Positions 46,137-56,015 of a stretch of 64,000 nt of DNA are shown piece by piece. The translations under genes and the position numbers were made by a program. Source of the stretch: Veillonella sp. KGMB01456. Its GTDB lineage: Bacteria; Bacillota; Negativicutes; Veillonellales; Veillonellaceae. Under the pieces are notes generated by a model. The model was given only the letters and a program-made list of their open reading frames with translations, had not been told where the DNA came from and did no database searches. Location of the stretch: assembly GCF_023051165.1 (NCBI RefSeq), contig NZ_JALKIG010000006.1, forward strand, positions 1 to 64,000, read 5' to 3'. The first letter of the stretch is position 1; each line of letters starts with the position of its first letter.

Positions 46137-47303
46137 GGCTGAAATAATTCGCTTAGCGACATCACTTTTTGTCATAAGTGGCAATTGCATAATTTGACCA
46201 CCCGGATAAATAAAAGTAACTTCATTGGTATCAACGTTAAAGCCTGCATTTTGTTTGCTTACATCATTAGCTACGAGCATATCAAGATTTTTGTTAAGTA
46301 CTTTTGATTTGCCGTACTCGATGACATTTTGTGTTTCCGCTGCAAAGCCGATAAGTTTTTGATGAGTTTTATTCGCACCTAGACCTTTCAAGATATCCGG
46401 ATTCTTAACGAGTTTAAGCTCTAAGGTATCCATTTTCTTAATTTTGGTATCTGCCATGTTCTCCACGCGGAAATCGGCTACAGCTGCCGCCATAATAACG
46501 GCATCACAATCTTCATAACGACTGTTAACGGCTTCTTCCATATCGCGAGCCGAATCAACAGGCACAAATTCCACGCCATACGGCACCGGCAATGCGCTCG
46601 GTGCAGATATTAAAATCGTACGAGCCCCGGCCAAAGCTGCTTGTTCGGCCACAGCATAACCCATTTTGCCGCTGGAACGATTGCCGATATAGCGAACCGG
46701 GTCGATAGCTTCCTGCGTACCGCCGGCCGTTACAATTACGGTTTTACCTTCCAGCAAATCACTTTTCATCATATGGAAGGATAACCATTCCACAATCTTT
46801 GCCGGTTCCGGCAAACGACCTTTACCGACTATACCGCAAGCCAAGTGACCGCTGTCGGCTTCCAAAATATGCATGCCCAACTCGCGTAAGGTATTCATAT
46901 TACGCTGTGTTATCGGGTTTTCATACATATTAGTATTCATGGCCGGACATAAGAAAATAGGCGCTTCGGTAGCCAATAGCTGCGTAGTCAACATATCATC
47001 AGCAATTCCGGCTGCCATTTTGCCAAGCACATTAGCCGTAGCCGGTGCCACTAAATAGGCATCGGCCCATCGGGCTAACGAAATATGCTCCACATTCCAA
47101 TCATGTACATCTTCAAACATTTTAACAGCCACCGGATGGCCGCTGATTTCGCCGAAAGTCATAGGTGATACAAACTTGGTGGCGTTTTCTGTCATAACGA
47201 CTTTAACTTCCGCGCCCAATTTACGTAAGCGACTAACCACCTCAACAGCTTTATAGGCAGCAATACCGCCCGATACGCCTACAATTATGTGTTTATTTTT
47301 CAT
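46122..47303 (-). CDS. coaBC: Bifunctional phosphopantothenoylcysteine synthetase/decarboxylase
   Basis: A 393-residue coenzyme A biosynthesis enzyme. The N-terminal flavin-dependent decarboxylase CoaC (1-185) has GVSGGIAAYKAVE, the catalytic His region and PAMNTNMYENPITQ. The C-terminal CTP-dependent synthetase CoaB (190-393) has VTAGGTQEAIDPVRYIGNRSSGKMG and AAVADFR. It is the last gene of the yicC-remA-gmk-rpoZ-coaBC run. Confidence 0.97.
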   Translation of the reverse strand: MKNKHIIVGVSGGIAAYKAVEVVSRLRKLGAEVKVVMTENATKFVSPMTFGEISGHPVAVKMFEDVHDWNVEHISLARWADAYLVAPATANVLGKMAAGIADDMLTTQLLATEAPIFLCPAMNTNMYENPITQRNMNTLRELGMHILEADSGHLACGIVGKGRLPEPAKIVEWLSFHMMKSDLLEGKTVIVTAGGTQEAIDPVRYIGNRSSGKMGYAVAEQAALAGARTILISAPSALPVPYGVEFVPVDSARDMEEAVNSRYEDCDAVIMAAAVADFRVENMADTKIKKMDTLELKLVKNPDILKGLGANKTHQKLIGFAAETQNVIEYGKSKVLNKNLDMLVANDVSKQNAGFNVDTNEVTFIYPGGQIMQLPLMTKSDVAKRIISALAEL

Positions 47304-47332
47304 CCTCTGCCCCTGTTGGAATTAAAATTTAA

Positions 47333-47545
47333 TTATTTAATACCGTCTTTGGTACGTGTAAAACCGATTTTATCTTCCGCAATTTCATGTAATGCTACCG
47401 ATACCGGTTTATCTGTGTCGAGACCGGATACTAAAGCATGGTCACCATCGGTAAGCTCACGAGCACGTTTCGCTGCCAAAGTAACCAAAGTGTATTTACT
47501 GTCTACATGTTTTTCCAAGTCCTTTAATAAAGGTTTTACCATCAT
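47333..47545 (-). CDS. rpoZ: RNA polymerase omega subunit
   Basis: A 70-residue omega subunit that helps assembly of the beta' subunit. YTLVTLAAKRARELTDG is the family core and KPVSVALHEIAEDKI the usual end. AAAGGAG overlaps the gmk stop. The position between gmk and coaBC is the standard one and supports the call. Confidence 0.95.
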   Translation of the reverse strand: MMVKPLLKDLEKHVDSKYTLVTLAAKRARELTDGDHALVSGLDTDKPVSVALHEIAEDKIGFTRTKDGIK

Positions 47546-47551
47546 AACGCA

Positions 47552-48178
47552 TTACTCCTTTTTCCCACCATACTGTTTATAAATGTACTGGATTTTTTCT
47601 TTATTTCGTTTAATTTTGCAAGCTTCAGCTCGTAAAATAGACGCAACTTTTTCAACCGCATCGGGCAACACATCATTTACGACGATATAGTCATAGCGGT
47701 GAGCCAACGCAAGTTCCGAACTGGCTTTCGATAAGCGCTTATCAATGACATCGGCCGCATCCGTCCCGCGATCGCGCAAACGATTCGATAAAATATCTAA
47801 AGACGGCGGTACGATATAAATAAAAACGGCTTCGCTAAAGCGCTCTTTAACTTGCATAGCACCTTGAATATCAATTTCCAAAATAACGCTCTTACCTTCT
47901 GACAACAAGTCCATTACATGTTGTTTGGGAGTACCGTAAAAATTGTCGTACACCTGTGCATATTCAAGAAATGCATCTTCTTTAATTAAACGCTGAAACT
48001 CTTCTTTATCTCTAAAAAAGTAGCTAACCCCTTCTTCTTCACCGACACGAGGTGCACGAGTTGTCATCGATACGGAATACACAAGATTAGGCATTTGCTG
48101 GCGAAGGGCCGCACAAATTGTGCCTTTACCCGCACCCGAAGGGCCGGATAAGACAATTAAGATTCCTCTATCCGACAT
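47552..48178 (-). CDS. gmk: Guanylate kinase
   Basis: A 208-residue enzyme that phosphorylates GMP to GDP. P-loop GPSGAGKGT, GMP-binding TTRAPRVGEEEGVSYFF and the lid region DRGTDAADVI are clear. It lies between remA and rpoZ with gaps under 10 bases. Confidence 0.97.
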   Translation of the reverse strand: MSDRGILIVLSGPSGAGKGTICAALRQQMPNLVYSVSMTTRAPRVGEEEGVSYFFRDKEEFQRLIKEDAFLEYAQVYDNFYGTPKQHVMDLLSEGKSVILEIDIQGAMQVKERFSEAVFIYIVPPSLDILSNRLRDRGTDAADVIDKRLSKASSELALAHRYDYIVVNDVLPDAVEKVASILRAEACKIKRNKEKIQYIYKQYGGKKE

Positions 48179-48186
48179 AATAACAC

Positions 48187-48453
48187 CTACGCTTCCGTTG
48201 TTTCAGACGGTGTAGCCTGTACAATACGATGTGCTACGGTTTCCGGTTGGATAGCGGATAAAACGATTTGACCGCTGTCCATAACCAGAACGGCACGAGT
48301 CTTACGACCATATGTGGCGTCAACGAGTACGCTCTTTTCACGAGCATCTTGAATCATTCGCTTAATAGGAGCCGATTCAGGACTGATAATCGCAATGAGG
48401 CGATTTGCTGAAACCATATTACCAAACCCGATGTTTAAAAGTTTTGTATTCAT
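48187..48453 (-). CDS. remA: RemA-like (DUF370) regulator
   Basis: An 88-residue protein of the RemA/DUF370 family. [30 protein letters not shown] start and the [17 protein letters not shown] segment are conserved. In Bacillus RemA is a DNA-binding activator of matrix and osmoprotectant genes; in other Firmicutes its role is mostly unknown. The yicC-remA-gmk-rpoZ order is widespread. Confidence 0.9.
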   Translation of the reverse strand: MNTKLLNIGFGNMVSANRLIAIISPESAPIKRMIQDAREKSVLVDATYGRKTRAVLVMDSGQIVLSAIQPETVAHRIVQATPSETTEA

Positions 48454-48478
48454 ACTTAGTGACTCCTTACTCTACTAC

Positions 48479-49360
48479 CTACTCTATATTTTGAATTTGC
48501 TCTCTAATCTTCTCTAATTCACATTTCAATACTACAACGCGGTCAGTAATCTCTAAATCAGATCCTTTTGATCCCATCGTATTTACTTCACGATTCATTT
48601 CCTGTAACAAGAAATCTAATTTACGGCCAATCGGTTGATTCTCTTTGAGTGTGTCTTTTAATTGTACCACATGTGAGCCAAAACGTACAATTTCTTCTGT
48701 AATATCTGTTTTGTCACTCATAATGGCTACTTCCTGCAAAAATCTATCCATGTTGATATCTAAATCAGTTTTAGCCAAGGTTGCTTCAATGCGTTGCTGC
48801 AAACGTGTTTCATATTTCTTTACAGCTGCTGTTTTGTTGGCATCTACGGCTTTTAGCACATCTTCCAGTTTTGTTATACGACTTTCAATTTCGTTTGCTA
48901 AATGTTCCCCTTCGGCCGCCCGCATGGTTATTACGCCGGCGAGAGCATCACCTAATGCCTTCAAAGCCGTTTCTTGAAGTTTCGATTCTTCAAAAGGGAC
49001 ATCCTCCAAAAGAAGCCAATCCTGAGATACGGTCATCATATCTCGCAAGGCCACTTTTTTAATATCTTGAGCAAAACCGTTTTTTACCAAAAACTCGCGA
49101 ATCTGCAATGCCAATGATTCATTCACGGTAAAAACTTTTTCCCGATCCCGTGTATTGCGTAGCGAAATATTGACTTCCACTTTACCGCGTTGCAATACAC
49201 TTTTAATCTGACGGCGCAGCTCATTTTCAAAAAAATTCAACGTGGACGGCATATTAATATGCAAATCCAAAAACCTTGAATTAACCGTTTTTATTTCAAC
49301 TGTAATCTGTAACGCCTCATCAGCGGCTATACCACGACCGAAGCCCGTCATGCTGTTCAT
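48479..49360 (-). CDS. yicC: YicC-family endoribonuclease
   Basis: A 293-residue YicC/YloC family protein, recently assigned as a manganese-dependent endoribonuclease. MTGFGRG opens it, EIKTVNSRFLDLHINMP follows, and the C-terminal part DITEEIVRFGSHV, GRKLDFLLQEMNREVNTMGSK is highly typical. It is the first gene of the run to coaBC and divergent from rqcH. RBS AAAGGA is rather far (11 bases) from the first ATG. Confidence 0.94.
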   Translation of the reverse strand: MNSMTGFGRGIAADEALQITVEIKTVNSRFLDLHINMPSTLNFFENELRRQIKSVLQRGKVEVNISLRNTRDREKVFTVNESLALQIREFLVKNGFAQDIKKVALRDMMTVSQDWLLLEDVPFEESKLQETALKALGDALAGVITMRAAEGEHLANEIESRITKLEDVLKAVDANKTAAVKKYETRLQQRIEATLAKTDLDINMDRFLQEVAIMSDKTDITEEIVRFGSHVVQLKDTLKENQPIGRKLDFLLQEMNREVNTMGSKGSDLEITDRVVVLKCELEKIREQIQNIE

Positions 49361-49484
49361 AATAAAATAGGTCCTTTCCTTTAATTTTCGTCAATTTTCC
49401 TTATTTTTAGATTATTTTCTTATTGTTTACATTTTAACATGTTAGGCCTATAGGGTAAAGCGTTCAAATAGGTCATAAGTGTGA

Positions 49485-49490
49485 TATACT
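49485..49490 (+). promoter_or_regulatory. -10 element of the rqcH promoter
   Basis: TG-TGA-TATACT gives an extended -10-like element 35 bases before the ATG; the -35 match (gttcaa, 49462-49467) is poor. Confidence 0.4.
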
Positions 49491-49524
49491 TAAATAATAA
49501 GTATGTTTAGTAAAGGAGCAATTT

Positions 49525-51273
49525 ATGAATTTAGATGGCTTAACCTTAGCCGTTTTGACCAGAGAACTTTCGGATCAATTAGTGACCGGTCAAATCCAGC
49601 GGCTATTACAAATAGATAAAACCACGATCGTCTTAAAAGTTAATACTCACCAAGGTAATAAAGACCTGGTTATTACAGCCGGTAATTTGCCGGCTTGTTA
49701 TCTCAGTCACGGCATTACGGATTTACCTAAAGAACCGACTGCGCTTTGCATGTTTTTACGCAAACATTTGGAAGGCGCTCGTATTACAGCAATCAAGCAA
49801 TTGAACGGTGACCGAATTCTGCGCATCAATGCGGATAAGTTGGCTCTTGACGGCTCCCTTATTTCGAATCGAATTTACATTGAGCTAATGGGCAAATATT
49901 CCAACTGCATTTTCGTTCAAGACGGCCAGATTCTGGAAGCGCTCATTCACGTTACACCGCTCATGAACCGCGAACGTTCCATCGCGCCTAAACTCACTTA
50001 TGAGTTACCGCCGAACAGCGAACGAGGCAGCCTTTTTGAGTTCAATAACGAAGAAATCGGCGAATTACTTCACAACTTCGGTCAAGGAACCGTAGCCGAA
50101 ACAATTCGTCGCATTTTTAACGGTTTCGGTCCGGCTCTGTTAAAAGAAGTATGTTATGACGCCGGTGTAACCGAAAAAACGGAGTTTACATCACTTACTG
50201 CGGAACAAATTACGTCTATTGCAACGTCTCTTATCAATTTAAAAGAGACTATTAATGATGCCAAGCAATTATATGAATACGAGAACGCAAACCATAAAAA
50301 GTTCTACAGCCCTGTGCCCCTTACCTATTTATTGGCGCAAGGCGGTCAGTTAACGGCTACCTACGATTCCATCTCACAACCGCTTGAAGTATCCGTTGTA
50401 AAACAAGGCGGCATCAATACGACCACGCGTGAATTGGAACGAACTTTAGAACAGGCTATCAAAAAAGAAGAACTCCGTCACAGTAAGATTGAAACGGAAC
50501 TTAACGATAGCTCCAAAGCCGATGAATATAAGGCTTTTGGCGATTTATTGATGATTAACGCCTATCGCGATACACAATATGAACCAAATATCACCTTAGA
50601 CAATATTTTAGTAAACCCTGTTGAACCGATTACCATTTCCCTCGTGCCGGAATTAACCGTTGTAGAGAATGCGCAAAATTATTACAAACTGTATACGAAG
50701 TTAAAAAATCGTAAACAAAGCGGTTTATATCAATTAGAGCAAAGTAGTCGTCGCATTGACTATCTTCAGTCCGTTTTATACAGTTTAACCATTGCCGATA
50801 GCAAGGAAACGGTTCAAGAAATCTACAATGAATGCGAACAGGCCGGGCTTTTGAAAAAATCTAAAAAGCCGGTTAGTTATAAGGCACCGAAACATAACTT
50901 CATGCATTTTCAAATTGACGGCGGTGGAATTTTCATCGGTCGCAACAATCAGCAGAATGAATATTTAACCCATCGTTTCGCCAAGCCTGATGATATGTGG
51001 TTCCATACTTTGCAGGTACAAGGCAGTCATGTTATCTTACGCACGCAAGGCGGTGAACCAACCGATGAAATGCTTACCTTAGCCGCCCGCTATGCCGCCT
51101 ATTTCAGTCGGGCTCGCGAGTCCTCCAAAGTAGCCGTCGATTACACCCCGGTTAAATTTATAAAAAAACCACCCGCATCGCCATTAGGCTTTGTTATTTA
51201 TACAAATCAGAAAACAGCCGTAATCGACCCGAAAGAACCGGTATTAAACAAAGAAACAAATTTCTACGAATAA
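49525..51273 (+). CDS. rqcH: RqcH / NFACT-family ribosome quality-control protein
   Basis: A 582-residue NFACT protein. In Firmicutes RqcH binds stalled 50S subunits and directs alanine tailing of the nascent chain; the family was earlier annotated as fibronectin-binding protein. NFACT-N domain (1-250: LDGLTLAVLTRELSD, MGKYSNCIFV), coiled-coil middle (about 280-450), and NFACT-R domain near the C-terminus (GGIFIGRNNQQNEYLTHRFAKPDDMWFHTLQVQGSHV split over 470-505). RBS aaaggag is 6 bases upstream. It is the only plus-strand gene in this part and ends in its own terminator. Confidence 0.95.
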   Translation: MNLDGLTLAVLTRELSDQLVTGQIQRLLQIDKTTIVLKVNTHQGNKDLVITAGNLPACYLSHGITDLPKEPTALCMFLRKHLEGARITAIKQLNGDRILRINADKLALDGSLISNRIYIELMGKYSNCIFVQDGQILEALIHVTPLMNRERSIAPKLTYELPPNSERGSLFEFNNEEIGELLHNFGQGTVAETIRRIFNGFGPALLKEVCYDAGVTEKTEFTSLTAEQITSIATSLINLKETINDAKQLYEYENANHKKFYSPVPLTYLLAQGGQLTATYDSISQPLEVSVVKQGGINTTTRELERTLEQAIKKEELRHSKIETELNDSSKADEYKAFGDLLMINAYRDTQYEPNITLDNILVNPVEPITISLVPELTVVENAQNYYKLYTKLKNRKQSGLYQLEQSSRRIDYLQSVLYSLTIADSKETVQEIYNECEQAGLLKKSKKPVSYKAPKHNFMHFQIDGGGIFIGRNNQQNEYLTHRFAKPDDMWFHTLQVQGSHVILRTQGGEPTDEMLTLAARYAAYFSRARESSKVAVDYTPVKFIKKPPASPLGFVIYTNQKTAVIDPKEPVLNKETNFYE

Positions 51274-51279
51274 GCAAAA

Positions 51280-51334
51280 AAGCTCTCAGGAAATCCCCTA
51301 TACCAAGTATAGCAAGGATGCTTCCTGAGAGCTT
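51280..51334. terminator. bidirectional terminator between rqcH and the coiled-coil gene
   Basis: A 13-bp perfect stem (aagctctcaggaa / ttcctgagagctt) with T-rich sequence on both sides serves convergent genes. Confidence 0.88.
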
Positions 51335-51392
51335 CTTTATTTCAAGCTTACAATGACCGGCATTGTCAACCAAATCACCAAAAGTAACGCAA

Positions 51393-51845
51393 TTAATCGC
51401 GATTGGATTGTTTTAAACTTTCACGGTTTTGACGCAAGCTTTCCAAAGTTTTTTCCAAATTGTTTTCAATATAACGCATTACATCTTGAGCATATTGAAT
51501 CGAACTGTTTTTCAATTCTTCGGAAGACTGGTTAGCCAAAGTAATAATTTGGTTAGCCTGAGTCTGAGCCTGTTTAACAAGTTCGCTTTCTTCCGTCAAT
51601 TTTGCAATATAATCTTTGGCCTGAGCAATCAAAGTATCGGCTTGGCGCTGTGCATCTGCCAAAATTTTATCTTTTTCAGCCATAATACGGCGGGATTCTT
51701 CAAGCTCCAACGGCAAAGATTCATTAATGGCATCTAAGACACGCATAATTTCTTCTTCTTCAATGACACGTTTGGTGGTCATAGGAATGCGACCACTGGT
51801 TTCAATTAAATTTTCCAAATCTTCTAAAAGTTTTTCTGTTTTCAT
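51393..51845 (-). CDS. Coiled-coil protein of unknown function (AtpF/DivIVA-like)
   Basis: A 150-residue protein, almost wholly helical. After a 45-residue start (EEEIMRVLDAINESLP) it forms a long coiled coil rich in Ala, Gln, Glu and Lys (AEKDKILADAQRQADTLIAQA), like ATP-synthase subunit b or the DivIVA tail; no membrane segment is seen. The ATG at 51845 has AGGAG 8 bases upstream and is preferred to an earlier GTG. It follows coaD by 20 bases after rsmD-coaD. That neighbourhood recurs in Negativicutes and Clostridia, but I do not know a function. Confidence 0.75.
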   Translation of the reverse strand: MKTEKLLEDLENLIETSGRIPMTTKRVIEEEEIMRVLDAINESLPLELEESRRIMAEKDKILADAQRQADTLIAQAKDYIAKLTEESELVKQAQTQANQIITLANQSSEELKNSSIQYAQDVMRYIENNLEKTLESLRQNRESLKQSNRD

Positions 51846-51865
51846 TCTCGCCACTCCTATTAGTA

Positions 51866-52354
51866 CTATTCACTACGATTCGCAAATTTTGCTTCTAACG
51901 CTTCTTTTACTGCATCCGGAACTAAGCCGTCAAGACGACCATTAAATCGCGCTAATTCGCGAATTCCCGTGGAACTGACAAATGAATACTTATTATTCGT
52001 CATGATAAAAACGGTTTCAATATCGTCATCCAAAAACTTTGAAAATAAAGCTCGTTGGAATTCATATTCAAAATCAGCAAGCGCTCGCAAGCCTCGAATA
52101 ATCATAATACTGTTTTTTGATTTTGCATAATCAATCAACAGACCTGATGCACAATCCACTTCAACATTAGGTATATGGGCTACGGAGGCTTTAATCAATT
52201 CAACTCGCTCATCTTGAGTAAACAAATTATTTTTATTCGGATTAGTTAAAACCGCCACAATCAACTTATCTACAAGCTTACTCGCTCGTTCAAAAATATC
52301 GACATGCCCGTTTGTCACAGGGTCAAAACTCCCTGGGCAAATGCCTATACGCAC
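51866..52354 (-). CDS. coaD: Phosphopantetheine adenylyltransferase
   Basis: A 162-residue CoA biosynthesis nucleotidyltransferase. GICPGSFDPVTNGHVDIFERA carries the TxGH motif, followed by IIRGLRALADFEYEFQ and SSTGIRELA. The frame opens at 52387 inside rsmD, but a GTG at 52354 with AGGAG 8 bases upstream gives the family start 4 bases after the rsmD stop. Confidence 0.95.
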   Translation of the reverse strand: MRIGICPGSFDPVTNGHVDIFERASKLVDKLIVAVLTNPNKNNLFTQDERVELIKASVAHIPNVEVDCASGLLIDYAKSKNSIMIIRGLRALADFEYEFQRALFSKFLDDDIETVFIMTNNKYSFVSSTGIRELARFNGRLDGLVPDAVKEALEAKFANRSE

Positions 52355-52358
52355 TATA

Positions 52359-52913
52359 TTAGCTCCTTTCAAGCTCATAGGGTACACAATACGTCACCTT
52401 CGTATAACCAAAGCGTTGTTCCCTCACAAGGCTCCAACCTTCCGGCAATACAAGCGGTTCGTTTTCATGATGCTCCACAATAAGCATTCCATTTTCTTTT
52501 ATTAATTGCTGATTTACGACTACAGCCAACGTTGCGGCCACAAAACCTTGTTCATATGGCGGATCCGCAAAAATATAATCAAACTGACGACCGGCTAACT
52601 GTTTAGCCGCCGTTTCAATCGATGTTGGTATCACTTCAACCGCGTCTTCCATATGACAATGCTCAATGTTCGCTTTAATAATTCGAGCTGTCCGTTTATC
52701 AACGCATACGGCCAGTGAGGCACCGCGACTGACGGCTTCCAATCCGAAAGCGCCTGTACCGGAGAAAAAATCAAGTACGGTGGACTCAATCAAACCGTAA
52801 CTAGTCAGTATATTAAAAATACTCTCCCGCACACGATCCTGTGTGGGTCTCGTACTCATCCCTTTCGGAGCTTTCAATATATGACCTTTGGCACGTCCTG
52901 CAATAATTCTCAT
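52359..52913 (-). CDS. rsmD: 16S rRNA (guanine-966-N2)-methyltransferase RsmD
   Basis: A 184-residue Rossmann methyltransferase. MRIIAGRAKGHIL, RPTQDRVRESIFNIL, LDFFSGTGAFGLEA (SAM loop) and FADPPYEQG (catalytic DPPY) are diagnostic. It is the first gene of rsmD-coaD-coiled-coil gene, the usual rsmD-coaD pairing. Confidence 0.96.
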   Translation of the reverse strand: MRIIAGRAKGHILKAPKGMSTRPTQDRVRESIFNILTSYGLIESTVLDFFSGTGAFGLEAVSRGASLAVCVDKRTARIIKANIEHCHMEDAVEVIPTSIETAAKQLAGRQFDYIFADPPYEQGFVAATLAVVVNQQLIKENGMLIVEHHENEPLVLPEGWSLVREQRFGYTKVTYCVPYELERS

Positions 52914-52996
52914 ACTTCCCTCTTTATGCCTACACTTGTCTTTTAATTATAGTATATAATGTTCCAAAATAAAAGTACATTCCTAGGGAAAAATTA

Positions 52997-53998
52997 TTAT
53001 AAGAACATTTCATCTTTCAAGTTGCGCCCCATCAGCTCCATAAGTGCTGTTTGAGGCGATTTTTGATGATATAAAACTTCGTATAAAGCTTCTGTTATAG
53101 GTAAATCCAATTCTTTTGCTTTAGCGATTTCATACACCGTTTTTACGGCAAAAAAGCCTTCTACCACCATATTGGAATGATTCATTATATAATCCATAGT
53201 TTCACCGGCTGCCAATTTCTGACCCGCTGCGCGGTTCCGACTATGGCGACTCATACAAGTGGTAATCAAATCGCCCATACCGGCGAGTCCGGCATAAGTT
53301 TCACGCCGCGCCCCCATAGCCACTCCAAATTTGGTCATCTCATGAAGACCACGTGTCAAAAGAGCGGACTTACAATTATCACCAAGCTTCATACCGTCTG
53401 CAATACCGGCCGCTAAAGCGATAATATTCTTTGTTGTCGCTGCCAGTTCTACACCCGTCATATCTTCATTCACATAGACTCGGAAATTAACAGTACTTAA
53501 AGCCTGTTGCACTTGCTCTGCCGTTGGTACCGTTCGTGCCGCCACAACCGTTGCAGCCGGTAAATCTCGGCCTATTTCCTCGGCATGATTAGGGCCGGAT
53601 AAAATAGCTAATTGCTCCGTAATATGGCCTACCACCTCGTCAGCCACTTCGGATAAACGTTTACCCGTCTCTCGTTCAATCCCCTTAGAGCAAATAACTA
53701 CCGTCGTTTTCGAAGAAATATATGGGGCAAACTGCTTCAGTGTATCACGCACATAAATAGACGGCGTCACAATCAAAAGGATATTACTGTTTTCGGCCAC
53801 TACAGCCGGTACATGACTGATATTTAAATTTTCCGGCAAGGCAACACCGGCCAAATATTCTTTATTTTCACGATCCGCCTTTAAGCGCGTCGCCTGCTCT
53901 TCACGGCGACAGTAAAGCCAAGCCTCATTGCCGGCTTGAGCACTTTTACAAGCCAGCGCAGTGCCCCAGCTGCCGGATCCTATAATTCCTATTTTCAT
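52997..53998 (-). CDS. gpsA: Glycerol-3-phosphate dehydrogenase (NAD(P)+)
   Basis: A 333-residue enzyme supplying sn-glycerol-3-phosphate for phospholipids. N-terminal Rossmann loop GIIGSGSWGTALA, CSKGIE and the catalytic lysine region ELAATTKNIIALAAGIADG are clear, with GMGDLITTC further on. Its ATG overlaps the plsY stop (ATGA); PlsY uses its product, so the pair is functionally linked. Confidence 0.97.
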   Translation of the reverse strand: MKIGIIGSGSWGTALACKSAQAGNEAWLYCRREEQATRLKADRENKEYLAGVALPENLNISHVPAVVAENSNILLIVTPSIYVRDTLKQFAPYISSKTTVVICSKGIERETGKRLSEVADEVVGHITEQLAILSGPNHAEEIGRDLPAATVVAARTVPTAEQVQQALSTVNFRVYVNEDMTGVELAATTKNIIALAAGIADGMKLGDNCKSALLTRGLHEMTKFGVAMGARRETYAGLAGMGDLITTCMSRHSRNRAAGQKLAAGETMDYIMNHSNMVVEGFFAVKTVYEIAKAKELDLPITEALYEVLYHQKSPQTALMELMGRNLKDEMFL

Positions 53999-54600
53999 TT
54001 AGAATCATCACGCTCCGTCCGTTCAACTTTTAATTCCTGACCGCGCAAAAGACGCATAATATTTTCACGATGACGCAAAATTACGAATAAAGCGGCCACC
54101 GTACCGAATACGATATACCATAAAGGTTCACCGAAGACAATCATCAAAATCGGTACCAACGCGGCCCCTACGATAGAGCCTAAGGACACATATTTGGTAA
54201 AGTACACGATAACGGCCCATGTAGCAAAACAAATAGCCGAAATCAAAGGTACTAAAAATATCAACACCCCGAGCCCCGTCGCTACACCACGACCACCTTT
54301 GAAGCCCAAAAATACCGACCAATTATGGCCTACCATAGCTAAAATGCCACCTAAAAGCATCAAATTCGGTTCCGGCGAAAAAATAGCAACGCCTGCCATA
54401 CCTTTACCGGCATCGCAGAGAAATACCGGTAAAGCTGCCTTCATGCCCAGTACGCGATACGTATTCGTAGCACCGATATTTTTACTGCCGTATAAACGGA
54501 CATCTGTATTGAAAAATAATTTACCGATAATTAAACCGCTGGGAATGGAGCCTAAAAGATATGCCACGACTGCCAATCCGATAATAGTCATAGTATCCAT
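53995..54600 (-). CDS. plsY: Acyl-phosphate glycerol-3-phosphate acyltransferase PlsY
   Basis: A 201-residue membrane acyltransferase with five predicted helices, making lysophosphatidate from acyl-phosphate. Signature loops are YLLGSIPSGLIIGK, GSKNIGATNTYRVLG and HNWSVFLGFKGGRGVATGLG, then RHRENI. It overlaps der at its start (TAATG) and gpsA at its end. Confidence 0.97.
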   Translation of the reverse strand: MDTMTIIGLAVVAYLLGSIPSGLIIGKLFFNTDVRLYGSKNIGATNTYRVLGMKAALPVFLCDAGKGMAGVAIFSPEPNLMLLGGILAMVGHNWSVFLGFKGGRGVATGLGVLIFLVPLISAICFATWAVIVYFTKYVSLGSIVGAALVPILMIVFGEPLWYIVFGTVAALFVILRHRENIMRLLRGQELKVERTERDDSK

Positions 54601-55934
54601 TAGTCGTCATCATTTCCCTTCTTACCGCGTAATATCAAGCGAATCGGTGTACCTTCAAAACCGAAGGACTCACGAAGTCTGTTTTCCAGGAAACGCATAT
54701 AGGAGAAGTGAATCAATTCCGGTTCATTTACAAACAGTATAAAGGTCGGTGGTTTTACCGAAGCCTGCGTCATATAATAAATCTTCGGCAAACGACCGCT
54801 TCTGGACGGTACCGGATTGACGTTCTGTGCATCCGATAATACTTGATTCAACACGCTTGTAGAAATACGCATGTGTTGCTGTTCCGATACGAATTTAATT
54901 AAATCGGCTAAACGATGGATACGCTGTTTCGTCAATGCGGAAGCAAAGAGAATCGGCGCATAACGCAAAAAGCCCATTTCATCGTAAATATCTTCCGTGT
55001 AACGGATGGTCGTTTTATCGTCTTTTTCTACTAAATCCCATTTGTTGACTACGATGATAATCCCTTTACCGGCTTCATGAGCATAACCGGCAATTTTCTT
55101 ATCCTGCTCTGTAACACCGTCCACGCCGTCCAATACGAGAACAACGATGTCAGCTCTATCTACGGACCGTAAAGAACGAACGATACTGTAGCGTTCTACC
55201 GGTGCATCGATTTTTGCTTTACGACGCATACCGGCCGTATCGATAAGCACAAACTTCTGCCCCTCATGTGTCCAATGCGTATCAATGGAGTCACGAGTTG
55301 TACCGGCTACATCACTTACAATAACACGATCCTGTCCCAATAAAGCATTTGTTAACGATGATTTACCTACATTCGGACGACCGATTAAAGCTACATGGAT
55401 AGTATCTTCTTCATCTTCAGCCGTTGCCGAATCAGGGAAATGTTTTACCACATCATCCAATAAATCGCCAAGATTCATTAGGTTTTTAGCGGAAATACCG
55501 ATAGGATCGCCAATACCTAAATTGTAAAATTCATAAATGTTGGCTTCCTGATTTACGCTGTCAATTTTATTAACAACCAATAATACCGGTTTACCGCTGG
55601 CACGCAAAATATTCGCTACTTCTTCGTCAGCCGGTACGATACCTTGTTTGCCGTCAACGACAAATAAAATAACATCCGCTTCTTCGATAGCAAGTTGCGC
55701 CTGTAAACGCATCATTTTAGGAATTACATGACTGTCGGCGGTGATGAATTCAATCCCGCCCGTGTCAATCATGGTAAATTCTCGGTTAAGCCATTCGGCA
55801 TCAAAATAAATTCTATCGCGCGTTACGCCCGGAATATCTTCAACAATGGAAATACGTTTATTTACAATGGCGTTAAACAATGTAGATTTTCCCACATTAG
55901 GACGCCCTACCACTGCTACTAATGGTTTTGCCAT
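54600..55934 (-). CDS. der: Ribosome-assembly GTPase Der (EngA)
   Basis: A 444-residue protein with two tandem G domains and a KH-like C-terminal domain, needed for 50S assembly. First G domain GRPNVGKSTLFN and DTGGIEF; second GRPNVGKSSLTN and DTAGMRRKAKID; NKWD in the second. Normal length. GAGGTG lies 5 bases before the ATG. plsY follows directly. Confidence 0.97.
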   Translation of the reverse strand: MAKPLVAVVGRPNVGKSTLFNAIVNKRISIVEDIPGVTRDRIYFDAEWLNREFTMIDTGGIEFITADSHVIPKMMRLQAQLAIEEADVILFVVDGKQGIVPADEEVANILRASGKPVLLVVNKIDSVNQEANIYEFYNLGIGDPIGISAKNLMNLGDLLDDVVKHFPDSATAEDEEDTIHVALIGRPNVGKSSLTNALLGQDRVIVSDVAGTTRDSIDTHWTHEGQKFVLIDTAGMRRKAKIDAPVERYSIVRSLRSVDRADIVVLVLDGVDGVTEQDKKIAGYAHEAGKGIIIVVNKWDLVEKDDKTTIRYTEDIYDEMGFLRYAPILFASALTKQRIHRLADLIKFVSEQQHMRISTSVLNQVLSDAQNVNPVPSRSGRLPKIYYMTQASVKPPTFILFVNEPELIHFSYMRFLENRLRESFGFEGTPIRLILRGKKGNDDD

Positions 55935-56015
55935 ATTGTCACCTCAATTTTTACACAAATTATCACACTATATTGTAACATATATAAAGCAATCCATAAA
56001 GAAGGGATAATGCAA

